This document shows positions 7,745 through 12,523 of a stretch of 12,523 nt of DNA, piece by piece; within the stretch, counting starts at the first letter, position 1, and every line of letters begins with the position of its first letter. The stretch spans positions 1 to 12,523 of the forward strand of contig DATECU010000225.1 in assembly GCA_035286745.1 (NCBI GenBank), in the 5' to 3' direction. This stretch comes from DATECU01 sp035286745 (lineage in GTDB: Bacteria; Acidobacteriota; Vicinamibacteria; Fen-336). The translations under genes were made by a program, and so were the position numbers. Under the pieces are notes generated by a model that was not told where the DNA came from, ran no database searches, and worked only from the letters and a program-made list of their open reading frames with translations.

Positions 7745-8167
7745 CTAACTGATGGAATCGAGCATCTTCTGGAAGCGGCCAGCGTGGGACTTCTCGGCCT
7801 TGGCCAGGGTCTCGAACCAGTCGGCGACGTCGGCGAAGCCCTCGTCGCGGGCGGACTTGGCCATGCCCGGGTACATGTCGGTGTACTCGTGGGTCTCACC
7901 GGCGATGGCGGCCTTGAGGTTCAGCACCGAGTCGCCGATGGGCAGGTCGGTGGCGGGATCGCCCACCCGCTTCAGGTAGTCGAGATGGCCATGGGCATGT
8001 CCGGTCTCCCCCTCCGCGGTCTCCCGGAAGTTGGAAGCGACCTCCGGATAGCCCTCGACGTCGGCGACTTTGGCGAAGTAGAGGTAGCGCCGGTTGGCTT
8101 GCGACTCGCCGGCAAAGGCATCCTTCAGGTTCTGGTGGGTCTTGGTTCCCTTCAGTTCTTTGGCCAT
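7745..8167 (-). CDS. Rubrerythrin-like diiron protein without rubredoxin domain
   Basis: A 140-residue ferritin-like four-helix protein, probably an NAD(P)H- or ferredoxin-linked peroxidase that reduces hydrogen peroxide in the cytoplasm. All seven diiron ligands of classical rubrerythrin can be matched with correct spacing: E21, E54-x2-H57, E91-x2-E94 and E125-x2-H128. The protein stops at residue 140, where classical rubrerythrins (about 190) continue into a C-terminal rubredoxin domain with two CxxC motifs; there are no cysteines at all. It therefore depends on a separate electron donor. The ATG at 8167 has a strong AAGGAGAG site about three to ten bases upstream. It follows the PerR-like gene by 29 bp and precedes the Fe-S gene by 56 bp, so it is probably in the same, peroxide-responsive transcription unit. 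The AT-rich CTATATAG just upstream could add an internal promoter. Confidence 0.94.
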   Translation of the reverse strand: MAKELKGTKTHQNLKDAFAGESQANRRYLYFAKVADVEGYPEVASNFRETAEGETGHAHGHLDYLKRVGDPATDLPIGDSVLNLKAAIAGETHEYTDMYPGMAKSARDEGFADVADWFETLAKAEKSHAGRFQKMLDSIS

Positions 8168-8170
8168 GAT

Positions 8171-8180
8171 CTCTCCTTTT
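8171..8180 (-). promoter_or_regulatory. Strong ribosome binding site of the rubrerythrin gene
   Basis: Read on minus, AAAAGGAGAG followed by ATC and the ATG at 8167. It is one of the strongest Shine-Dalgarno matches in the window, in contrast to the regulator gene just upstream, which has none. That fits high expression of the enzyme relative to the regulator. Confidence 0.6.
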
Positions 8181-8196
8181 TCTTGCGTCTATATAG

Positions 8197-8658
8197 TCAG
8201 TGGGTCTTCTCGGTCCGCGCGCACTCGGCGCACAGACCGTGAATGTGAACGTTGACCTGCCGGGCTCGGAAGCCGCCCAGGTTCTTGGGCGGCGCGATGC
8301 CGTCGAGTTGAGCGTCGTGGTAGTCGGCCACCTTGTTGCACTGCGTGCACACCAGGTGGTGGTGGGGCTCCATGTTGGCGTCGTAGCGTTTGGCGTCGCC
8401 CCTGGCCGGCAGCTCCGTTACCAGCCCCATCCCGGCCAGCGTGTCCAGGGTCTTGTAGATGGTGGCCAGAGACAGGGTCGGCATGCCCGGCCGCACCCGG
8501 TCGAAGAGCGCCTCCGGGCTCGGATGGTCCTTGGCCTCGATCAGGCTGCGGTAGATGGCCAGCCGCTGCGGGGTGAGGTTCATCCCCGCCTCCCGGCAGC
8601 GATCCATGAACTCGCTGAGCCGGGCCTCCAGGTAAGCGGCTTCGGGCGAAGACTTCAT
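8197..8658 (-). CDS. perR: Fur-family transcriptional regulator, PerR-like
   Basis: A 153-residue metal-dependent repressor of peroxide-defence genes. Winged-helix DNA-binding part about 20-90, with NLTPQRLAIYRSL and the recognition region TLSLATIYKTLDTLAGMGLV; C-terminal dimerisation part about 93-153. Aligned by eye to Bacillus subtilis PerR, the five regulatory-metal ligands H37, D85, H91, H93 and D104 correspond here to H45, D93, H99, H101 and D112. The Asp at the second position is the feature that separates PerR from Fur and Zur. The structural Zn(Cys)4 site is C104/C107 and C143/C146. The ATG at 8658 lies directly against a palindromic operator and has no ribosome site, suggesting a leaderless mRNA. 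The next gene, 29 bp on, is rubrerythrin, a typical PerR target. An Mn- or Fe-type Fur remains possible but less likely. Confidence 0.88.
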   Translation of the reverse strand: MKSSPEAAYLEARLSEFMDRCREAGMNLTPQRLAIYRSLIEAKDHPSPEALFDRVRPGMPTLSLATIYKTLDTLAGMGLVTELPARGDAKRYDANMEPHHHLVCTQCNKVADYHDAQLDGIAPPKNLGGFRARQVNVHIHGLCAECARTEKTH

Positions 8659-8659
8659 A

Positions 8660-8678
8660 ATGGAGAAGTATTCTCCAT
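8660..8678. promoter_or_regulatory. 19-bp palindromic operator at the perR start (Fur/PerR-box type)
   Basis: On plus, ATGGAGAA - GTA - TTCTCCAT: perfect 8-bp arms around three bases. It covers the AATACT -10 box (8667-8672) and ends one base from the perR start codon at 8658. A repressor bound here would block RNA polymerase, so autoregulation is likely. Size, symmetry and position fit Fur-family operators, which are AT-rich interrupted palindromes of 15-19 bp; the GGAGAA core differs from the Bacillus PerR box, so the match to this regulator is inferred from position. Confidence 0.75.
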
Positions 8679-8695
8679 CACGAACACTTTGTCAA
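8667..8695 (-). promoter_or_regulatory. perR promoter (TTGACA, 17 bp, AATACT), probably leaderless
   Basis: Read on minus, a perfect -35 TTGACA (8695-8690), exactly 17 bp, then AATACT (8672-8667), four of six matches to the -10 consensus. Eight bases separate the -10 from the ATG at 8658, which places the transcription start at or within a base or two of the start codon. The TGA stop of the upstream cytochrome gene (8694-8692) lies inside the -35 box, so the promoter uses the end of that gene. Confidence 0.75.
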
Positions 8696-9054
8696 GGGGA
8701 GACGGACGAGACTCTCCCCGCCCGGGTGAAGGTCCGGAGGTGACGGACGATGGCGCCGATCTCCGCCGGCTTCAGCTTGCCCTTGAAGCCCAGCATCGAG
8801 GTCCCCGGCTTCCCGTCCTCCACGGTGGCGCGGATCTCCTCGTCCTTCTTGGACTTCTGCCAGGCGGCATCGGTGAAGTCCCGGGCCCCCAGCTTGGCCA
8901 TGCCGGGTGGGGGCACGCCGTTCTTGCCGTGGCAGAGCGCGCACTTCTGCTGGTAGAGGCTGGCCCCGTCCGGTCCCGCCGCCACCGCTACCGGCCCGAG
9001 CATCAGTCCTGCGACAGCAGCCCAGCGCCGGAACCGAAGACCCGTTCTCGTCAT
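8692..9054 (-). CDS. Small secreted c-type cytochrome (class I, monohaem)
   Basis: A 120-residue electron carrier that would act outside the cytoplasmic membrane. The N-terminus has two arginines (RFRRW) and a hydrophobic stretch ending in VAVAAG, a Sec signal peptide cut near residue 26. The mature part starts GASLYQQ and holds one haem site, C38-A-L-C41-H42; M87 in PGTSMLGFKGKL is the probable sixth haem-iron ligand, followed by a C-terminal helix IGAIVRHLRTF. This is the usual compact class I layout. The frame is open to an ATG at 9102, but the ATG at 9054 has AGGAGGG six bases upstream and begins the signal peptide, so I prefer it. It lies 25 bp after the ABC exporter, whose transcript may include it, and 33 bp before perR. 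A hairpin overlaps its ribosome site. Redox partner unknown; a role in oxygen or peroxide respiration is a guess from context. Confidence 0.9.
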   Translation of the reverse strand: MTRTGLRFRRWAAVAGLMLGPVAVAAGPDGASLYQQKCALCHGKNGVPPPGMAKLGARDFTDAAWQKSKKDEEIRATVEDGKPGTSMLGFKGKLKPAEIGAIVRHLRTFTRAGRVSSVSP

Positions 9055-9063
9055 CGACGCCCT

Positions 9064-9084
9064 CCTGACCGTCTCGCGGTCAGG
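9064..9084. repeat. Perfect 8-bp inverted repeat over the exporter stop and the cytochrome ribosome site
   Basis: CCTGACCG (9064-9071), loop TCTCG, CGGTCAGG (9077-9084). On the minus-strand mRNA the stem contains the exporter's TGA (9082-9080) on one side and the first three bases of the cytochrome ribosome site AGGAGGG (9066-9060) on the other. Folding would partly hide the ribosome site, while ribosomes finishing the exporter would open it. That suggests translational coupling or a processing hairpin; it could also be a coincidence in GC-rich DNA. Confidence 0.6.
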
Positions 9085-10876
9085 CCGGCACGAGCCGGCC
9101 ATTGGGGACCGGGACCGGGAGACGCCGCTCCCCCACCTGCTGCCGCCACATGGCGTAGTAGAGGCCCTTGGCCTCCAGCAGGTCGCGATGGCCGCCCGTC
9201 TCCACGATGCGGCCCCGCTCCAGAACGTGAATGCGATCGGCGTGCATGACCGTCGACAGCCGGTGGGCGATCACGATGGTGATCAGGTCGCGGCTCTCCG
9301 CTAGGTCGCGGAGGGTGCCGGTGATCTCCTCCTCGGTGAGCGAGTCGAGCGAGGAGGTCGCCTCGTCGAAGACCAGGAGGTGGGGGCGCCGCAGCAAGGC
9401 GCGGGCGATGGAGAGGCGCTGCTTCTCGCCGCCCGACACCTTGACCCCGCCCTCGCCGATCACCGTATCCAGCCCGCGGTCCGCCCGCGCCAACAGGCTG
9501 TCGCAGGCCGCCTTGCCCAGCACCTCCAGACACTCGTCATCCGAGGCCCCGGGCCTAACGAAGAGCAGGTTCTCCCGGATCGAACCCGAGAAAAGCTGGG
9601 TGTCCTGGGTCACGAAGCCGATCCGCTCGCGAAGCGAATCCAGGTCGACGCTGGTGCTGGCGTGGCCGTCGTAGAGGATGCGGCCGCAGGCCGGCGGGTA
9701 GAGGCCCACCAGCAGCTTGACCAGCGTGGTCTTGCCCGCGCCCGACGGTCCCACGAAGGCGATGGTCTCGCCGCGGCGCACCTTGAACGAGACCTCCGAG
9801 AGAGCGGGCGTCGATGCCGTCAGGTGCGTGAAGCCAACGTCCTCGAAAGCCAGTCGGGTCAGCTCCCCCAGCACCACCGGGTTCACCGGCTTCGGCTCCT
9901 TCGGCGTGCTCAGGATGTCCTCGAAGTTCTTGAGCGAGACCTCGGTCTCTCGGTAGATGTTGATGACGTTGCCCAGCTCCTGGAGTGGTCCAAAGATGAA
10001 GAACGAATAGATCCAGAGGGAGAAGAACTGGCCGATGGTGATCTCGCGGGCGAAGATCAGGTACAGCATCAAGAACAGGATGCTGGTGCGCAGCGCGTTC
10101 ACCGAGGTGCCCTGAATGAAGCTCAGGCTGCGCAGGTAGCGCACCTTCTTGAGCTCCAGGCCCAGGATGCGGCCGGTGGTCGCGTTCAGGCGCGCCACCT
10201 CCTGGCTGGCCAGGCCCAGGCTCTTCACCAGCTCGATGTTGCGGAGCGACTCGGTGGTGGAGCCGGCGAGGGCCGTGGTCTCGGCCACGATCACCTTCTG
10301 GATGACCTTGATCTTCTTGGAGAGGGTGGAGCTGAGCCAGCCCAGGATGGGAATGGTCAGGAAGTAGACGGGCGCGATCAGCCAGTGGACGGTGAAGGCG
10401 TAGACCATGACGAAGACGATGCCCACCAGGCTCTGGAACAGCACGTTGATAGAGGCCCCGATCAGCTTCTCCACGTCGGTGCGGACCTTCTGCAGTTTGC
10501 CTAACGTTTCCCCGCTGCGCTGGTCCTCGAAGACCTGGTAGGGCAGCCCCAGAGAATGGCTGATGCCGTCGGCGTAGAGCTTGGCGCCCAAGCGCTGGGT
10601 GATGACGTTGATGAAGTAGTCCTGGAAGTTCTTGGCCACCCGGGAGACGAAGGCGACGCCTACCGCCGCCGCCAGAAGCAGCCCCACGCCGCGGAAGAAC
10701 TCGCTCTTGCTGTACTCCGAGTAGCGGGTCGCGTACTCGTCGATCACGTGGCGGAAGATCAGGGGATCGAGCAGCGAGAAGATCTGGTTGGTGGCGGCCA
10801 GGAACAAGGCCAAGGCCACCAGCCGCCAGTAGGGGCGCAGGTAGGAGGCGAGGAGCTTCACGGGAGAGGTCAGCAT
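9080..10876 (-). CDS. MsbA-type ABC exporter (fused membrane and ATPase half-transporter)
   Basis: A 598-residue homodimer-forming exporter of lipids, peptides or drugs. The N-terminal type I exporter membrane domain has six predicted segments (from about residue 20 to 310), with the coupling-region text typical of the family (LGLPYQVFEDQRSGETLGKL). The C-terminal ATPase has Walker A GPSGAGKTT at about 376-384, Q-loop GFVTQDTQLFSG, signature SGGEKQ at about 481-486, Walker B LLVFDEATSSLDS and the H-loop in IVIAHRLST. All catalytic motifs are intact. I chose the ATG at 10876 (MLTSPVKLLASYLRPYWRL). The frame continues to a TTG at 10960, adding 28 residues with no recognisable feature and leaving only 18 bp to the divergent gene. 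Neither start has a clear ribosome site. It is first of a run of six same-strand genes, the cytochrome following 25 bp later. The substrate cannot be told from the sequence. Confidence 0.93.
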   Translation of the reverse strand: MLTSPVKLLASYLRPYWRLVALALFLAATNQIFSLLDPLIFRHVIDEYATRYSEYSKSEFFRGVGLLLAAAVGVAFVSRVAKNFQDYFINVITQRLGAKLYADGISHSLGLPYQVFEDQRSGETLGKLQKVRTDVEKLIGASINVLFQSLVGIVFVMVYAFTVHWLIAPVYFLTIPILGWLSSTLSKKIKVIQKVIVAETTALAGSTTESLRNIELVKSLGLASQEVARLNATTGRILGLELKKVRYLRSLSFIQGTSVNALRTSILFLMLYLIFAREITIGQFFSLWIYSFFIFGPLQELGNVINIYRETEVSLKNFEDILSTPKEPKPVNPVVLGELTRLAFEDVGFTHLTASTPALSEVSFKVRRGETIAFVGPSGAGKTTLVKLLVGLYPPACGRILYDGHASTSVDLDSLRERIGFVTQDTQLFSGSIRENLLFVRPGASDDECLEVLGKAACDSLLARADRGLDTVIGEGGVKVSGGEKQRLSIARALLRRPHLLVFDEATSSLDSLTEEEITGTLRDLAESRDLITIVIAHRLSTVMHADRIHVLERGRIVETGGHRDLLEAKGLYYAMWRQQVGERRLPVPVPNGRLVPA

Positions 10877-10978
10877 ACCATGCGGTCGGGTGGATTCCCC
10901 GGCCGGTGTGTGATGCAAAGCACTCGCCGCCGGGGTTGGCGGGAGTAGGCTTCTAGTCAAGTCCCTCGGGAGGCTGTC
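10877..10978. promoter_or_regulatory. Divergent spacer between the ABC exporter and the beta-helix gene
   Basis: About 100 bp that should hold both promoters. On minus, TTTGCA, 17 bp, AATCCA (about 10919-10891) is a weak pair for the exporter. On plus I see no convincing pair; the beta-helix gene has a clear ribosome site GGGAGG at 10968-10973, five bases before its ATG. No strong operator-like palindrome was found. Confidence 0.35.
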
Positions 10979-12469
10979 ATGACTCGTTGCCTTCGCATGG
11001 GCCTGATCGCCCTCGCCGTCACCGTCCCGGGCCGTGCGGTTTCCGGCCAGACACCCTGCCAGTACTGGGTGGCGCCGCCGCCCGAAGGCAGCGACAGCAA
11101 CCCCGGCACCCTCGCCCAGCCCTGGGCCACCCTAAACTGGGCTTCGGACCGGGTGCTGGCGCTGGGCGGCAGCACCTGTGTCGTTTGGTTCAAGGATGGC
11201 GTCTTCGCCGGCTCGAACAGCCTCTACGAGCGCTTCCCCACCCGGACCACCTTCCGCGCCGTGAACGCCTACCAGGCCGTCCTCCAGAACAGCGGCACCG
11301 CAGTCAGCCTGTTCGGCGCGCGGAACATGAGCTTCGAGGGACTTCGGTTCCGCCACATCGGTGCCGGGGCCGGAGGACTGGTGGTCCAGGTTCAGCAAGA
11401 CGGTGTCAACTGGTCCGAGGAGATCGTCTTTCGCAACTGCATCTTCCACGATTCCTGGAACAACGACCTCCTGAAGATCAACAACGGGGCCCGCTTCGTG
11501 ACCGTGGAGGGCAACCTCTTCTTCAACCAGCAGGGCTCCGACGAGCACATGGACGTGAACAGCGTCACCGACATCACCATCCAGGACAACGTCTTCTTCA
11601 ACGACTTCGCCGGCTCCGGCCGCCCCAACGCCAACGACACGTCGTCGTTCATAGTCATCAAGGACTCGAACGGCGGCGACGACGGCCAGCTCGGCAGCGA
11701 GCGCATCACCGTCCGGCGCAACATCTTCTTGAACTGGGAGGGCAGCAGCGGCAGCAACTTCGTGCTGGTGGGCGAAGACGGCAACCCCTACTTCGAGGGC
11801 CGCGACGTCCTGGTCGAGAACAACCTGATGATCGGCAACTCCGGCAACGACATGCGCGCCGCCTTCGGGGTCAAGGGAGGCAGCAACGTCACCTTCCGCA
11901 GCAACACGGTGGTGGGCAGCCTGCCCTCCCTCGCCTACGCCTTCCGCCTCAACCGGGAGGGATCGAACCCCGTCAACAGCGACATCCACTTCTACAACAA
12001 CATCTGGTCCGATCCCACCGGGACCATGGGGGCCCAGGCCTCCGGTGGGTCTAACGATTTCTCCGACGGGCTGCCCAGCGAGACCACCGGCCTCATCCTC
12101 GACAACAACCTGTACTGGAACGGGGGCGCGGCCATCCCGCCCGGGGACCAGGTGAACCCGCTGCTCGACGATATCCACCGAGTGGTGGCCAACCCACTGC
12201 TGAGCACCAACCAGTCAGGGATCGTGCTGCCGCACTGGAACGGCACCGGCTTCCCGAGCGGCAGCACCACCATCCGCCAGGAATTCCAGAGATTGGCGGA
12301 AGCATACGGCGCCGTTCCCGGGACCAGTCCCGCCGTCGGCCAGGCCGATCCCGCGCAGGCGCCGGCCCACGATCTGCTGGGCCGCCCGCGCGCCGACCCC
12401 GACCTCGGCGCCTACGAGTGGAACTCCGACCTCATCTTCAAGGACGGCTTCCAAGGCATCGGGAGCTGA
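10979..12469 (+). CDS. Secreted right-handed parallel beta-helix protein (pectate-lyase-like fold) with choice-of-anchor-Q-like end
   Basis: 496 residues, exported. The signal peptide (about 1-23, hydrophobic LIALAVTVPG, cut near VSG-Q) is followed by YWVAPPPEGSDSNPGTLAQPWATL, the usual opening of beta-helix proteins with a DUF1565-like start. The middle, about 95-350, is built of repeated rungs with N/D and hydrophobic alternation, such as VFRNCIFHD, VEGNLFFNQ, IQDNVFFNDF, VRRNIFLNWE, VENNLMIGN, FRSNTVVGS and FYNNIWSDP. The C-terminal part has SPAVGQAD...HDLLGRPRADPDLGAYEW, which resembles the choice-of-anchor Q motif, and ends in IFKDGF at 486-491. The fold suggests polysaccharide binding or cleavage, as in polysaccharide lyases, but I see no certain catalytic Lys/Arg pattern, so enzyme activity is unproven. 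It is divergent from the exporter and has a good ribosome site. Confidence 0.88.
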   Translation: MTRCLRMGLIALAVTVPGRAVSGQTPCQYWVAPPPEGSDSNPGTLAQPWATLNWASDRVLALGGSTCVVWFKDGVFAGSNSLYERFPTRTTFRAVNAYQAVLQNSGTAVSLFGARNMSFEGLRFRHIGAGAGGLVVQVQQDGVNWSEEIVFRNCIFHDSWNNDLLKINNGARFVTVEGNLFFNQQGSDEHMDVNSVTDITIQDNVFFNDFAGSGRPNANDTSSFIVIKDSNGGDDGQLGSERITVRRNIFLNWEGSSGSNFVLVGEDGNPYFEGRDVLVENNLMIGNSGNDMRAAFGVKGGSNVTFRSNTVVGSLPSLAYAFRLNREGSNPVNSDIHFYNNIWSDPTGTMGAQASGGSNDFSDGLPSETTGLILDNNLYWNGGAAIPPGDQVNPLLDDIHRVVANPLLSTNQSGIVLPHWNGTGFPSGSTTIRQEFQRLAEAYGAVPGTSPAVGQADPAQAPAHDLLGRPRADPDLGAYEWNSDLIFKDGFQGIGS

Positions 12470-12472
12470 TCG

Positions 12473-12523
12473 TCACTTCCCAACCTTCCGGGCCGTGGTC
12501 GATCGCGCCCCCAGTTTTCGGCC
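12473..12523 (-). CDS. Possible C-terminal tail of a minus-strand gene (partial)
   Basis: From the right edge, a minus-strand frame of 16 codons (GRKLGARSTTARKVGK) ends in TGA at 12475-12473, three bases beyond the stop of the beta-helix gene. The basic tail could be the end of a protein convergent with it. It is too short to recognise; it may be chance. Confidence 0.2.
   Translation of the reverse strand, partial: GRKLGARSTTARKVGK

Noticed and set aside
8185..8196. CTATATAG between perR and rubrerythrin as a separate promoter or operator
   Set aside because: The AT-rich palindrome is only 8 bp and I found no -35 box at a fitting distance. It could be a weak internal promoter but is not supported enough to list.
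8200..9249. Plus-strand open frame of about 350 codons opposite perR and the cytochrome gene
   Set aside because: It runs antisense to three well-supported genes and across their spacers, with His/Gly/Arg-rich text and no motif.
10877..10960. TTG start giving a 626-residue ABC exporter
   Set aside because: The added 28 residues are Pro/Ser/Thr-rich and unlike the family's N-termini, and the divergent gap would shrink to 18 bp. A GAGGGAC before the TTG leaves some doubt.
11132..12178. Minus-strand open frame of about 350 codons opposite the beta-helix gene
   Set aside because: Val/Ala/Asp-rich shadow of the repeated rungs. The plus-strand protein has a signal peptide and recognisable beta-helix repeats.
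1..12523. tRNA, rRNA, CRISPR arrays, insertion sequences, riboswitches
   Set aside because: No direct-repeat arrays, no transposase frame with terminal repeats, no tRNA-like cloverleaf or rRNA core sequence was recognised on reading; a covariance-model scan was not possible here.

Overview
The window is a GC-rich (roughly two-thirds G+C by eye), gene-dense bacterial chromosome segment with no mobile element, tRNA, rRNA or CRISPR array that I can see. The lineage cannot be fixed from this sequence. The combination of an MJ0042-type zinc-ribbon membrane protein, a PerR/rubrerythrin/DUF3501 cluster and a secreted beta-helix protein ending in an IFxDGF-type tail suggests an Acidobacteriota-like or other GC-rich Gram-negative-type organism. 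This is inference.

Layout. (1) 1-2405, minus: N-terminal two thirds of the chromosome-segregation ATPase SMC, cut by the left edge. (2) A divergent spacer of about 157 bp, then on the plus strand 2563-4071, an integral membrane protein with two zinc-binding modules and Pro/Ala-rich linkers, followed after 39 bp by 4111-5673, a lipoprotein substrate-binding protein of ABC family 5 (peptide/nickel type) with no permease genes beside it. (3) A convergent spacer with an 18-bp palindrome. (4) 5743-10876, six genes all on minus. In transcription order they are an MsbA-type ABC exporter, a small secreted cytochrome c, a PerR-like Fur regulator, a rubrerythrin lacking a rubredoxin domain, a GlpC/HdrD-type Fe-S protein and a DUF3501 protein. 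(5) Divergently, 10979-12469, a secreted right-handed beta-helix protein. The last 54 bp hold at most the C-terminal tail of a minus-strand gene.

The most interesting part is the PerR - rubrerythrin - two-cluster CCG-domain Fe-S protein - DUF3501 cluster. The regulator keeps all five metal/peroxide-sensing ligands of PerR. Its own promoter has a TTGACA box, a 17-bp spacer and an AATACT box lying inside a perfect 19-bp palindrome that touches the start codon, so it is probably autoregulated and its mRNA is probably leaderless. The rubrerythrin keeps all seven diiron ligands but has no rubredoxin domain, so it needs an external electron donor. The co-directional Fe-S protein, translationally coupled to DUF3501 by a GTGA overlap, is the natural candidate. 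A peroxide-scavenging electron path of this composition is, as far as I know, not biochemically characterised, although the co-occurrence of these families has been seen in genomes.
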